This document shows, piece by piece, positions 16,721-25,868 of a stretch of DNA of 64,000 nt. The notes beneath the pieces are model-generated. The model had not been told where the DNA came from. It saw only the letters and a list, made by a program, of their open reading frames with translations, and made no database searches. The stretch is taken from positions 5,890,001 through 5,954,000 of the forward strand of contig NZ_CP021978.1 of the NCBI RefSeq assembly GCF_004803895.1. Direction: 5' to 3'. The position numbers were made by a program, and so were the translations under genes. This DNA comes from Streptomyces hawaiiensis. GTDB lineage: Bacteria; Actinomycetota; Actinomycetes; Streptomycetales; Streptomycetaceae. Within the stretch, counting starts at the first letter, position 1. Each line of letters opens with the position of its first letter.

Positions 16721-18181
16721 CTAGCGCGACTTGAGCACCGCCTCCATCACCGCCCGTGCGATCGGCGCCGCGTCACCGCCCCCGCTGATGTCCCCGCGGT
16801 CCGCCTCCGCGTCCTCCACGACGACCGCGACCGCCACCCGCGGCGCCAGGTCGCGGTCGCCCTGCGCCCAGGAGACGAACCAGGCGTACGGCGTACCGGA
16901 GTTGCCGCGGCCGTGCTGGGCGGTGCCGGACTTGCCGCCGACCTTGGCGCCGGGGATGGCGGCGTTGCGCCCGGTGCCGTTCTCGACCACGTCCCGCATC
17001 ATCGCCCGCAGCCCGACGGCGGTGGACGGGTACATCGCCTGGCGGATCGCCCGCGAGCCGGCCGTCGCGAGGGTGCTGCCGCCCGGCCTCGTCGTGCGCT
17101 CCACCAGGTAGGGGTCCCGTACCTGGCCGCCGTTCGCCACGGCCGCCGCGACCATCGCCATCTGCAGCGGTGTGGCGCGGGTGTTGTACTGGCCGATCGA
17201 CGACAGGGCCAGCTGGGCCTTGTCGAGGGTGGTGTCGAACGTGGACCGGGCCACCGGGAAGGGGATCCTCAGCTGCCCGTTGTTGAAACCGAAGGCGTGC
17301 GCCGTGGCGGTCATGTCCGTCACACCCACCCGCACGCCGAGCTTGGCGAACACCGTGTTGCAGGAGAAGGTGAAGGCCTCGCGCACGGAGGCGTTCGCGC
17401 AGCCCTTCGACGCGTTGGTCAGCCGCGTCCGCGTCCCGGGCAGCCGGTAGGGGCCGGGGGAGTCGGTCGGCGCTTCGAGGTCGGTGACCACACCGGCGTC
17501 CAGCGCGGCGGCCGCGGTGACCACCTTGAAGGTCGAGCCCGGCGGATACGTCTGCCGCACCGCCCGGTTGAGCATCGGGCGGTCCCGGTCCGCGTTGAGC
17601 CGCGCCCAGGCCCGGGACGCCACCGAGCCGTTGCCGGCCAGCGACTGGGGGTCGTAGGACGGGGCAGACACCAGGGCCAGGATCCGGCCGGTCGACGGCT
17701 CCAGCGCCGCCACCGCTCCCTTGCGGCCCGCGAGTCCCTTGAACGCCGCCTCCTGCGCGGCCGGGTGGAGTGTCGTGACGACGTCTCCGCCGGCGTTGCG
17801 CGCACGCGTGAAGTCGTTCCACAGCGGGAACGGCGCGAGCATCGGATCCGCGCCGGACAGCACGCCGTCCTCCGTGCTCTCCAGGAGCGTCGTCCCGTAG
17901 AGCTGGGAGGCGAAGCCGGTGACCGGGGCGTACATCGGGCCGTCGGTGTAGGTCCGTTCGTAGCGCAGGTGCTCGCGGGTGTCCTTGGAGCCGGTGACCG
18001 GCCGTCCGCCGACCAGGATGTCCCCGCGGGGCTGCTCGTAGCGGGTGATGTCGGGGCGCCGGTTGGCCGGATTGCGGTCGTACGACGGTGCCTGGACGAC
18101 CTGGATGCGGGCGGCGTTCAGCAGCAGGGCCACCAGCAGCAGGGCGCAGAAGTATCCGGCGTGCCGGATGTGCCGGGTCAC
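16721..18181 (-). CDS. pbpA: Class B penicillin-binding protein (transpeptidase)
   Basis: A 486-residue class B PBP. An N-terminal anchor (FCALLLVALLLNAARIQVV) is followed by a short dimerisation region and the transpeptidase domain, with the active-site STFK (YPPGSTFKVV), SCN (FTFSCNTVFA) and KSGTAQ motifs all intact. It cross-links peptidoglycan outside the membrane. Its GTG overlaps the stop of the upstream FtsW/RodA gene by GTGA, so the glycosyltransferase and transpeptidase are made together, as in PbpA-RodA pairs. The symbol follows the family; Streptomyces has several paralogues. Confidence 0.9.
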   Translation of the reverse strand: MTRHIRHAGYFCALLLVALLLNAARIQVVQAPSYDRNPANRRPDITRYEQPRGDILVGGRPVTGSKDTREHLRYERTYTDGPMYAPVTGFASQLYGTTLLESTEDGVLSGADPMLAPFPLWNDFTRARNAGGDVVTTLHPAAQEAAFKGLAGRKGAVAALEPSTGRILALVSAPSYDPQSLAGNGSVASRAWARLNADRDRPMLNRAVRQTYPPGSTFKVVTAAAALDAGVVTDLEAPTDSPGPYRLPGTRTRLTNASKGCANASVREAFTFSCNTVFAKLGVRVGVTDMTATAHAFGFNNGQLRIPFPVARSTFDTTLDKAQLALSSIGQYNTRATPLQMAMVAAAVANGGQVRDPYLVERTTRPGGSTLATAGSRAIRQAMYPSTAVGLRAMMRDVVENGTGRNAAIPGAKVGGKSGTAQHGRGNSGTPYAWFVSWAQGDRDLAPRVAVAVVVEDAEADRGDISGGGDAAPIARAVMEAVLKSR

Positions 18182-19542
18182 CGGGCGTCCTGCCCGTCGT
18201 AACTCCGCCGGGCCGAATCGCTCACCCGGACCAGCAGTGCCACGATCGCCCAGTTGGTGACGACCGACGAGCCGCCCTGCGCCAGGAACGGCATCGCCAT
18301 GCCGGTCAGCGGGATCAGCCCGGTCACCCCGCCCGCGATCACGAACACCTGGAGCGCCACCAGTGAGGCGAGTCCGACCGCGAGCAGCCGGCCGAAGGGC
18401 TCGCGCTGCGCGAGTCCCGCGCGAAAGCCGCGCTCCACCAGCAGGCTGTAGAGGAGGAAGACGGCGCTGAGGCCGGCCAGGCCGAGTTCCTCGCCCGCGG
18501 TGGCCAGGATGAAGTCCGACTTCACGGCGAAGCCGATGAGGAAGGAGTGGCCGAGTCCGAGGCCCGTGCCGAGCATGCCGCCCTCCGCGAAGGCGAACAG
18601 CGACTGGGCGAGCTGGTTCGCGCCCTCGCCCGCCTCGATCGAGGCGAAGGGGTGCAGCCAGGTCTCGATCCTGCTGTGCACGTGCGGCTCCAGCCGACCC
18701 ACGGCGACCGCACCCAGCGCGGCCAGCAGCAGGCCGACCGCGATCCAGCCGGTGCGGCCGGTGGCGACGTAGAGGAGGATCACGAACAGGCCGAAGAAGA
18801 GCAGCGAGGTGCCGAGGTCGCGCTCCAGGACCAGCACGCCCACGCTCACCAGCCAGACGGCGACGATCGGGCCGAGGACGCGGCCGGTGGGCAGCTGGAG
18901 CCTCCAGACGCGGCGGCCGGTGTAGGCGAGCGCGTTGCGGTTCGCCGCCAGGTACGCGGCGAAGAACACCGCCAGCAGCACCTTGGCGAACTCGCCCGGC
19001 TGGATGGAGAACCCGGCGATCCGGATCCAGATGCGGGCCCCGTTCACCGCCGGGAACAGGATCGGCAGCGTGAGCAGGACCAGGGCCGAGACCACGCAGA
19101 CGTACGTGTAGCGCTGGAGCACCCGGTGGTCGCGCAGCAGCAGGATGACCAGGATGAACAGCGCCACCCCCAGTGTCGACCACACCAGTTGGGCGGGTGC
19201 CGCCCGGTCGCCCGGGGTCTCCAGGTCGAGCCGGTAGATCAGCACCAGGCCGAGCCCGTTGAGCAGCACCCCGATGGGGAGCAGCAGGGGGTCGGCGTAC
19301 GGGGCCCGCAGGCGTACCGCCAGATGGGCCAGCAGCGCCAGTACGCCGAGGCCGGCGCCGTAGCCCGCGGCGCCGGGCGGAAGTGCTCCGTGCCGGGCCA
19401 GGCCTACGGCGCAGTAGCCGTAGACCGACAGCAGGACGGCCAGCACGATGAGGGCGACTTCGATGCCCCGGCGCCGGGGGAGGGGGCGGACGGCGGGCGC
19501 GGGCGGGTCCGCCGTCGCCACGGTGATTCCGGCCTTGCTCAT
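18178..19542 (-). CDS. FtsW/RodA/SpoVE-family peptidoglycan glycosyltransferase
   Basis: A 454-residue SEDS protein with about ten membrane segments. Signature pieces include YRLDLETPGDRA, WIRIAGFSIQPGEFAK, VLVLERDLGTSLLFFG and GLIPLTGMAMPFLAQGGSS. SEDS proteins polymerise lipid II into glycan strands with a cognate class B PBP, here the next gene. The pair is a second SEDS-PBP set besides the division-cluster FtsW-FtsI, and may serve hyphal growth or sporulation. Confidence 0.92.
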   Translation of the reverse strand: MSKAGITVATADPPAPAVRPLPRRRGIEVALIVLAVLLSVYGYCAVGLARHGALPPGAAGYGAGLGVLALLAHLAVRLRAPYADPLLLPIGVLLNGLGLVLIYRLDLETPGDRAAPAQLVWSTLGVALFILVILLLRDHRVLQRYTYVCVVSALVLLTLPILFPAVNGARIWIRIAGFSIQPGEFAKVLLAVFFAAYLAANRNALAYTGRRVWRLQLPTGRVLGPIVAVWLVSVGVLVLERDLGTSLLFFGLFVILLYVATGRTGWIAVGLLLAALGAVAVGRLEPHVHSRIETWLHPFASIEAGEGANQLAQSLFAFAEGGMLGTGLGLGHSFLIGFAVKSDFILATAGEELGLAGLSAVFLLYSLLVERGFRAGLAQREPFGRLLAVGLASLVALQVFVIAGGVTGLIPLTGMAMPFLAQGGSSVVTNWAIVALLVRVSDSARRSYDGQDAR

Positions 19543-19594
19543 GTCCGGAACCTACCCAAACAGTGCGTCTTGTGTGCCTTTGGGTGAGCGAGTG

Positions 19595-19993
19595 TCAGCA
19601 CCAGCGTGGCGCGGGGCCGATGTTGTCGATGTACCGGGCCGCGCCCCAGGCCCAGGTGCCGTCCGTCAGCAGGTACCAGAGCGGATTGCCCCGCACGGTC
19701 TCACCGCCCGTCTTGCAGAAGATCTTGACGACGTCGCCCCGATGGGCGAACCGGATGATCTGCGAACCGCGGTTCGGGGCGCTGCGCAGCGCCAGCCTGT
19801 CCGCCGTGACGACGCCCTTGTAGAGGCGCTCGTCGTGGTGGCCGTGGTGGCCGTCGTGGCCGTGGTGGTTGCCGTTGCCGTTGCCGCCCGTCGGGTCCCA
19901 GTCGTCGTGCGCGGCGGCGGCGGGCGTGACGGAAACCGCGGCGGCGAGGAGCCCGGCGACGGTGGCTATGGAGAGACGGGTGCGCAGGGACAT
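19595..19993 (-). CDS. Small secreted SH3-like protein
   Basis: A 132-residue secreted protein. The signal peptide ends near VTPAAAAHDD, a histidine/glycine-rich linker (HHGHDGHHGHHDE) follows, and an SH3-like domain (KGVVTADRLALRSAPNRGS, then WYLLTDGTWAWGAARYI) occupies the rest. Such domains often bind cell wall, and the histidine run could bind metal. I start at ATG 19993, which follows GGAGGTAA. Confidence 0.75.
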   Translation of the reverse strand: MSLRTRLSIATVAGLLAAAVSVTPAAAAHDDWDPTGGNGNGNHHGHDGHHGHHDERLYKGVVTADRLALRSAPNRGSQIIRFAHRGDVVKIFCKTGGETVRGNPLWYLLTDGTWAWGAARYIDNIGPAPRWC

Positions 19994-20107
19994 GGGGGTT
20001 ACCTCCATGTGGGGGCGAAAGTACTGAAGCTGACTTATCGCCACATTAGGAGCGCCCCGAGGGTGCCGCCCCTCACGCTGGGCCATAGGGGGACGCGCCC
20101 CGAGCTC

Positions 20108-21373
20108 TCACTCCGCCGCCAGTTTCAGGGTGGCCACCGCCCCGCCCTCCGGCGCGTTAGCGAACTCCAGCCGCGCGCCCAGCACCTCGGCCTGCCCCCG
20201 CGCGATGGTCAGCCCCAGCCCGTGCCCCCGCGTACCGCCCTCCGTGCGGAACCGCTGCGGCCCGTGGGCGACCAGGTACTCGGGAAACCCGTCCCCATGA
20301 TCGCGAATGGTCACCACCGGACCGTCCACGGTCAGCACCACCGGCCCCCGCCCGTGCTTGTGCGCGTTCGCCACGAGGTTGCCCAGCACCCGCTCCAGCC
20401 GCCGTCGATCGGTCTCCACGGACACATCCCGTACGACCCTGACCTCCGTGCCGTTGCCCGCCGCCCGCGCCGCACGCTCGGCCAGGGGCCCCAGCCGCTC
20501 GGTGTCCAGCTCCACCCGCTCCCGGCCGGTGTCCAGCCGGGAGATCTCCAGCAGGTCCTCGGTCAGGGTGCGCAGCGCCGCCACCCGGTCGCGGACCAGC
20601 TCCGTCGGACGGCCCGGCGGCAGCAGTTCGGCCGCCGCGTGCAGCCCGGTCAGCGGCGTGCGCAGCTCATGCGCGACATCCGCCGTGAACCGCTGCTCGG
20701 CGAGCAGCTTGTCCTGGAGCGAGGCCGCCATGGAGTCCAGCGCGGCGGCAACGGCGGCCACCTCGTCCCGCGGGCCGGCCTCGGTGCGCAGGCCGGCCTC
20801 CGTGCGCGGGCCGGTGCCTGGGTCGTTCACGCGCGCGTCCAGGTCGCCCGCGCTGATCCGCCGCGCGACCAGCGCCGTGGTGTGCAGCCGACGCGTCACC
20901 CGCGTCACCGCGAACGCCCCGACCAGCAGCGTCGCCCCGATCGCCAGGCCCGACGACCACACGATCGCCCGGTCCAGGCCCTCGATGGTGCGGGCCTGCT
21001 GCGAGTAGTCGACCGCCACGGCCAGCGCCCGCTCGCCGTCGACGGGACCCGCCGCCCACATCGTGGGGCGTCCCGCGCGGTCGGCGACCATCGTGCCGCG
21101 GTCCCCGGCCACCGCCAGGTCCCGCAGCTTCCCGGGCAGCTCCGGCGGGTCCACCCCGGCGCCCCGCCGCAACGTGTCCCCGGCCTCGTACCGCTCCGTC
21201 GCCTGCGTCAGCCGCTGCAACGCCTGGTCACGGGCCTGGCTCACGGTCTGGTTCGTCACCTGCACATGCACCAGGACGCCGAGCAGGGCGGCCAGCGCGC
21301 AGCACATCACCGTGATGAAGGCGGCGGCCTTCGCGGCGAGAGTCCCGGACCACTGGGGGAGCGTGGGGCTCAT
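20108..21373 (-). CDS. Sensor histidine kinase (orphan)
   Basis: A 421-residue two-TM kinase. TM1 is in AAAFITVMCCALAALLGV, then an extracytoplasmic sensor, TM2 in IVWSSGLAIGATLLVGAFAV, HAMP (LVARRISAGDLDARV), HisKA with phospho-acceptor histidine in FTADVAHELRTPLTG, and HATPase with NLVANAHKHG, GDGF and GHGLGL. No response regulator lies next to it. Its ATG overlaps the stop of the upstream lipoprotein gene (ATGA), so the lipoprotein is probably its sensory partner, as with CseA and CseC. Confidence 0.88.
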   Translation of the reverse strand: MSPTLPQWSGTLAAKAAAFITVMCCALAALLGVLVHVQVTNQTVSQARDQALQRLTQATERYEAGDTLRRGAGVDPPELPGKLRDLAVAGDRGTMVADRAGRPTMWAAGPVDGERALAVAVDYSQQARTIEGLDRAIVWSSGLAIGATLLVGAFAVTRVTRRLHTTALVARRISAGDLDARVNDPGTGPRTEAGLRTEAGPRDEVAAVAAALDSMAASLQDKLLAEQRFTADVAHELRTPLTGLHAAAELLPPGRPTELVRDRVAALRTLTEDLLEISRLDTGRERVELDTERLGPLAERAARAAGNGTEVRVVRDVSVETDRRRLERVLGNLVANAHKHGRGPVVLTVDGPVVTIRDHGDGFPEYLVAHGPQRFRTEGGTRGHGLGLTIARGQAEVLGARLEFANAPEGGAVATLKLAAE

Positions 21374-22155
21374 CCGCCGCTCGCCGAAGGGGAGACGGAG
21401 GGAGCGGCGGAGGGGGAGGCTGAGGTGGAGCCGGCGGGAGAGTCGGTGGGGGAAGCCGACGGGTGCCGGGAGTGCTTGCGCGGGCCGGTGCGCAGCATCT
21501 CGTCGTGGGTGAGGAGCATGGCCCGCTGGTCCCGGTCCCAGGTCCACTGCAGGCGGTACTCGTAGCCCGCGACCTCCGACGGCGAGCGGATCACCAGGGA
21601 ACGCCCGGCCAGCTCGACACCGCTGAGCGCGTCCTCCCACGCCATCACCTGCACCAGCCGGTGCTTCTCGACGGTGTAGACGCGGACGGCGGTCGTCCTG
21701 CCGGGCAGCAGCGGGAAGCCCAGCGTCAGGTCGTCGAGCCCGTCGCCGGTCAGATCCCGGTAGTACGGCCTGAGTACCGGGCACCTCCCGTGCCCCGGGC
21801 CTTTCGTGCAGTCGGCCATCCTGCGCTCCGTCTCGCGGTAGGGCGCCTTCTGGCCGTCGTAGTCGCCGGGGTTCCGGGCGATCTCGGCCCGGACGATCTC
21901 GACCGGGTCGACCCGGCGGATGTCGTCGCCGGGGACGTTCACCCCCTTGACCACCTCGGTGTTCACCTCGCCGATCTCGAAGGCCGGGCTCGACGCCGGT
22001 GTCAGCTCCGGCCAGAGCCGGGCCGGCCCCTGCGCCGTCGGGGTCGACCCCGCGCCCTCCAGCCCGCCGGTGTCCCCGCAGCCCACGGCGGCGGCCAGCA
22101 CGAGGGCGACGACGGCGAGGCGACGGGCGGCCTGTCCGGGGCGGCTGAGGGGCAC
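21370..22155 (-). CDS. Lipoprotein coupled to the sensor kinase
   Basis: A 261-residue lipoprotein. The start GTG 22155 follows AGGAGTGCA. The lipobox LAAAVGC places the lipidated cysteine near residue 26. A calcium-binding-like DLTGDGLDDLTLGFPL segment resembles FG-GAP/VCBS repeats. The tail is a Ser/Pro-rich disordered stretch. Co-translation with the histidine kinase suggests it modulates the kinase at the membrane surface. Confidence 0.75.
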   Translation of the reverse strand: MPLSRPGQAARRLAVVALVLAAAVGCGDTGGLEGAGSTPTAQGPARLWPELTPASSPAFEIGEVNTEVVKGVNVPGDDIRRVDPVEIVRAEIARNPGDYDGQKAPYRETERRMADCTKGPGHGRCPVLRPYYRDLTGDGLDDLTLGFPLLPGRTTAVRVYTVEKHRLVQVMAWEDALSGVELAGRSLVIRSPSEVAGYEYRLQWTWDRDQRAMLLTHDEMLRTGPRKHSRHPSASPTDSPAGSTSASPSAAPSVSPSASGG

Positions 22156-22335
22156 TGCACTCCTGGCGGTTCGTGGGCGGTTCGTGGGCGGTCCCACAGG
22201 CGGACGCGACCGTCGGCCGCGTACACCTTATTCGTAGGGAAGTCCCATTTGCGCGAGAGGGTGGCCGTCTGTGTGCGCAGCCGGTCGTGCGCAACCGGAC
22301 CTGCGCAGCCGTACGTATGCCATACGTATGCCGTG

Positions 22336-22839
22336 CTACTCGGCGAGCTCCTCCAGCAGCCGGGCCGTGGCCAGTCCGGCCCGCAGGTACTCGACGAACA
22401 GGTCGTTGTGCAGCGCCCAGCGCGAGCGACGGGCCCGGATCAACCGGATCGCCGCCTCGGCGGAGCTGCCCTGGCGCATCAGCGCGTGGGCGACGACAAG
22501 ACCGGAACGGTTGTACCCGTGGTAACAGCGGACGAGGACCCTGCGGCCCTCGCCCAGCGCCTCGCACGCGGCCTCGGCCAGCCGGATCACCCCGGCGAGC
22601 TGCGTCCCGTCCAGCGGCCCGTCGGGGATGGGCCACACATGGTGCCGGACGCCCGGATCGGGCCCGTGCCCCGGCAGCCGCAGCAGCGTCTGCACGAGAT
22701 CGAACTCGTCCCGCACGACGACGAACTCCGGATGGCCCATGGCCCCCGTGTACTCGTGACCGCCCATCCAGAGCCCGGGCACGACCTCGCTCCACGGACT
22801 CTCCGGAGCGGGCACGTCGGGTTTACTGCGGGTACGCAA
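22336..22839 (-). CDS. Dual-specificity / tyrosine phosphatase-like protein
   Basis: A 167-residue cytoplasmic protein with the CX5R phosphatase loop CYHGYNRSG (C105, R111) and a general-acid candidate aspartate in the IPDGPLDG loop. The fold matches small DSP-type phosphatases. The unusual YHGYN loop still provides the cysteine and arginine, so activity is likely. It is divergent from the NERD gene. A double ACGTATGCC repeat at 22312-22331 lies just beyond its 3' end. Confidence 0.8.
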   Translation of the reverse strand: MRTRSKPDVPAPESPWSEVVPGLWMGGHEYTGAMGHPEFVVVRDEFDLVQTLLRLPGHGPDPGVRHHVWPIPDGPLDGTQLAGVIRLAEAACEALGEGRRVLVRCYHGYNRSGLVVAHALMRQGSSAEAAIRLIRARRSRWALHNDLFVEYLRAGLATARLLEELAE

Positions 22840-22958
22840 CGGCGCCTCCCCACCATCACCGCCCGAGGGTCCGCGGGCAGGCCCAACTCCTCTCCAAGGT
22901 AACCGGGTTCTTGCCCCCGCAGCACCCCGCCTGTTCCCATGGAATGGGGTGATGGTGC

Positions 22959-23762
22959 ATGAACGGACTGCGCGTCATACCGACCTGGCGGCACGGCCGG
23001 GAGCGGCTGTACGTCTGCCTCCCGGACGGCAGGAACATCGCCTGGTACGACCGTGATGCGGCCCGGGTGAACCTCCTCGGCGAGGACCGCGAGGACGATG
23101 TCCTGCGGGCCCTCGGACCCTTCATCACCGGCCCTGTCACGGTAGGACCGCCGCCGGTGCCGACCCCCGCCGAACTGGCCCGCCTCACCCTCCACCCCGA
23201 CGACGACCTGGCCCCCAACCGCCCCGGCGAGGCCCTCATCGTCGCCCTCGACCGCGACCCCGGCCCCACCCACCGGCTGCGCCCCGACCCGCGCCGCAGG
23301 GCCCTCGCGGCCGAGCAGACGGTCGGCGACGCCCTGGATCGCCTCGACGGCGCGGGCTGGCACGCCCTGCACTCCGTGCCACTCCCCGGTGGCGACCGCA
23401 TCCACCACCTGCTGATCGGCCCCGGCGGCCTCTACGCCCTCCACACCCTCCACGCCCGCAAGCAGCGCGTCCGCATCACCGACCCCATGATCACGCTGGG
23501 CCGCCGCGACCCCCACCCCCTCCTGCGCCGCCTCCGCACCGACGCCGACCGCGCCTCCTACGCCCTGACGGCAGAGGTCCGCCCGGTACTCGCCCTGGTG
23601 GACCCGGCGGGAGTGTCCGTCCCGACGGTCCCACGAGCGGTCCACGTCCTGACGGACACGGAGGTGGAGGGGCTGGCTCAGCGGGGCGGGGTCCTGAAAC
23701 CAGCGGACGTGGAGGCCCTGCACGCGATGGCCCGGGACCGGAACACGTGGGCTCGGGTGTGA
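22959..23762 (+). CDS. NERD-domain (nuclease-related) protein
   Basis: A 267-residue protein. The first third is unassigned. From about residue 118 it matches the NERD fold (EQTVGDALDRLDGAGWHALHS, then HHLLIGPGGLYAL). In typical NERD proteins this strand reads DHL and is followed by an acidic/lysine pair; here the aspartate is histidine (RIHHLL) and the next strand is ALHTLHARKQRV, so catalytic residues look lost. The role could be DNA or protein binding rather than cleavage. Confidence 0.7.
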   Translation: MNGLRVIPTWRHGRERLYVCLPDGRNIAWYDRDAARVNLLGEDREDDVLRALGPFITGPVTVGPPPVPTPAELARLTLHPDDDLAPNRPGEALIVALDRDPGPTHRLRPDPRRRALAAEQTVGDALDRLDGAGWHALHSVPLPGGDRIHHLLIGPGGLYALHTLHARKQRVRITDPMITLGRRDPHPLLRRLRTDADRASYALTAEVRPVLALVDPAGVSVPTVPRAVHVLTDTEVEGLAQRGGVLKPADVEALHAMARDRNTWARV

Positions 23763-23781
23763 GGGGTGGGTCACGCCCGTA

Positions 23782-23812
23782 AGGGGCGCGGGGAACCGCG
23801 CGACCAGCCCCC
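23782..23812 (+). repeat. Streptomyces intergenic palindromic repeat / terminator
   Basis: AGGGGCGCGGGGAACCGCGCGACCAGCCCCC is a short G+C hairpin with GGGGC...GCCCC ends and an inner GCGGG/CCGCG. This motif recurs between Streptomyces genes. It lies between convergent genes and probably terminates both. Confidence 0.65.
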
Positions 23813-23857
23813 ACACATCCGCACCCGCCCCCCGGCCGAAGAAGCTACGTCGCTTCG

Positions 23858-24739
23858 CTACGGCAACGCCCCCGCCCCGTCCGTGTCCAGCAGCGGAGCG
23901 AGCAGGTCGCCGTAGTCCTGGATCCTCGGGGCGATGTCGACCGCGTGGAAGTCCAGCCGGCCAGGTGCGCGGCACTCCCTGACCTCCTCCCACGTCACCG
24001 GGGCCGAGACGGTCGGTTCCGGGCGGGCCCGGAGGGTGTAGGGGGTCGCCGTCGTCTTGCGGGCGGCGTTCTGGCTCCAGTCGACGAAGACCTTCCCCGG
24101 ACGCAGGCTCCTGGTCATCCGGTGCAGCGCGAGTCGCGGCATGGCCTTCTCGGCCTCGACGGCGAGCGCCTTGGCGTACTCGGAGACCCGCTCGGAGGAC
24201 GCCCCCCGCACGGCGGCGAGCAGATGCAGCCCCTTCGAGCCGGAAGTCTTGGCGTAGGCCTCGATGCCGTCCCGGGCGAGCCGTTCCCGCAGCCACAGCG
24301 CGACCTCGCAGCACTGCACGATGGTCGCCGGCGCCCCCGGATCGAGGTCGAAGACGATCCGGTCGGCCTCGTCCGGCGTATCGACGAGCCACTGGTGGGT
24401 GTGGAACTCGGCCACGAGGTTCGCCGACCACATCAGGCTCGGCAGATCCTGCACCAGGACCATCCGCGAGGGCCCCTCGACCCGTGGCACCTCGGCGGTG
24501 GTGACCCAGTCGGGCGTACCCGGCGGCACGTTCTTCGTGAAGAACACCTGCCCGTCCGGCCCGTCCGGATACCGCAGGAAGGACACCGCCCGATCACGCA
24601 GATGGGGCAGCAGGACCTCGGCGACGGTCGCGTAGTAGTGCAGCACCTCGCCCTTGGTGAAGCCGGTGGCGGGATACAGCACCTTCTCCAGATTGCTGAG
24701 AGCGAGCCGTCGCCCCTCCACCTCCGTGATAGGCGCCAT
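23858..24739 (-). CDS. ligD: LigD-type DNA polymerase/primase domain protein (NHEJ)
   Basis: A 293-residue stand-alone polymerase domain of LigD (archaeo-eukaryotic primase fold). The catalytic aspartates are in IVFDLDPG, followed by the TSGSKGLHLL motif and a third acidic residue in KVFVDWSQN. It fills and extends ends during non-homologous end joining. The ligase domain is absent, so a separate ATP-dependent ligase must be supplied elsewhere. It is divergent from ku with 63 bases between starts, which strongly supports the NHEJ role. Confidence 0.92.
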   Translation of the reverse strand: MAPITEVEGRRLALSNLEKVLYPATGFTKGEVLHYYATVAEVLLPHLRDRAVSFLRYPDGPDGQVFFTKNVPPGTPDWVTTAEVPRVEGPSRMVLVQDLPSLMWSANLVAEFHTHQWLVDTPDEADRIVFDLDPGAPATIVQCCEVALWLRERLARDGIEAYAKTSGSKGLHLLAAVRGASSERVSEYAKALAVEAEKAMPRLALHRMTRSLRPGKVFVDWSQNAARKTTATPYTLRARPEPTVSAPVTWEEVRECRAPGRLDFHAVDIAPRIQDYGDLLAPLLDTDGAGALP

Positions 24740-24802
24740 ACGATAAGAATCCCACGCAAACCGTGACGAACACTCCCGAGCGTGACCGGAAGGGTGCTGC
24801 AC

Positions 24803-25822
24803 GTGAGATCCATCTGGAACGGCGCCATCTCGTTCGGCCTGGTCAGCATTCCGATCAAGCTGGTGAACGCCACCGAGAGCCACTCGATCTCCTTCCGCCA
24901 GATCCACACCGAGGACGGCGGCCGCATCCGCTACCGCAAATTCTGCGAACTGGAGGACCGCGAGGTCACCCAGGGGGAGATCGGCAAGGGCTACGAGGAC
25001 GCGGACGGCACGATCATCCCGATCACCGAGGAGGACCTGTCCAGCCTGCCGCTCCCGACGGCCAAGACGATCGAGATCGTCGCCTTCGTCCCGGCCGACC
25101 GGATCGACCCCCTCCAGATGGACGCCGCGTACTACCTCCAGGCCGGCGGCGCCCCGGCGGCGAAGCCGTACACCCTGCTGCGCGAGGCACTGAAGCGCAG
25201 CAACAAGGTGGCGATCGCCAAGTTCGCCCTGCGGGGACGGGAACGCCTGGGCATGCTCAGGGTCGTCGGCGAGGCCATCGCGATGCACGGCCTGCTGTGG
25301 CCGGACGAGGTCCGCACCCCCGAGGGCCTGGCCCCCGACACCAACGTCACCGTCCGTGACCAGGAACTGGACCTGGCGGACGCGCTGATGGACACCCTGG
25401 GCGAGGTCGACCTGGAGGATCTGCACGACGAGTACCGCGAGGCCGTGGAGGAGGTCATCGCCGCGAAGGCGGCGGGCGAGGCCCCGCCCCAGGCCCCGGA
25501 ACCGGCCACCGGCGGCAAGGTCCTGGACCTGATGGCGGCCCTGGAGAGCAGCGTCCGCGCGGCCCGCGAATCGCGGGGCGAGGAGGCCGAGCACGCCGAG
25601 GTCAAGTCGCTCCCGCAGCGCAAGACCTCCCGCGCGGCCCCCAAGCAGACCGGCGGCAAGAAGTCGACGTCCACCACGAAGAAGACGGCGGCCAAGAAGA
25701 CCACCGCGGCGAAGAAGTCGACGGCCAAGTCGGGCCAGGGGACGGCCAAGAAGACGGCGTCAAAGAGCACCGCGAAGAAGACGGCGGCGAAGAAGTCGAC
25801 GTCCCGCAAGCGCTCGGCCTGA
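24803..25822 (+). CDS. ku: Ku DNA end-binding protein
   Basis: A 339-residue bacterial Ku. The core begins RSIWNGAISFGLVSIPIKLV and continues through SNKVAIAKFALRGRERL and LLWPDEVR, the usual ring domain that threads onto DNA ends and recruits LigD. The C-terminal 90 residues are an alanine/lysine-rich tail (KKTAAKKTTAAKKS), as in extended Ku proteins that bind DNA non-specifically. I choose GTG 24803 behind GGAAGG; an in-frame GTG at 24782 lacks a ribosome binding site. Confidence 0.95.
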   Translation: MRSIWNGAISFGLVSIPIKLVNATESHSISFRQIHTEDGGRIRYRKFCELEDREVTQGEIGKGYEDADGTIIPITEEDLSSLPLPTAKTIEIVAFVPADRIDPLQMDAAYYLQAGGAPAAKPYTLLREALKRSNKVAIAKFALRGRERLGMLRVVGEAIAMHGLLWPDEVRTPEGLAPDTNVTVRDQELDLADALMDTLGEVDLEDLHDEYREAVEEVIAAKAAGEAPPQAPEPATGGKVLDLMAALESSVRAARESRGEEAEHAEVKSLPQRKTSRAAPKQTGGKKSTSTTKKTAAKKTTAAKKSTAKSGQGTAKKTASKSTAKKTAAKKSTSRKRSA

Positions 25823-25868
25823 CCCGCTCCCGCGCGGGTACTTTCCCCAGGGGAGACCGGAGAGCGCT

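Noticed and set aside
22312..22331. CATACGTATG palindrome and double ACGTATGCC repeat near the end of the phosphatase gene
   Set aside because: It sits 3' of one gene with no promoter or stem-loop context that would give it a role; it is noted only as a local repeat.
22851..22957. A 10-bp inverted repeat (CACCATCACC at 22851 and GGTGATGGTG at 22948) flanking the divergent phosphatase-NERD promoter region
   Set aside because: The arms are 87 bases apart, of simple sequence, and one arm abuts a start codon; chance is a sufficient explanation.
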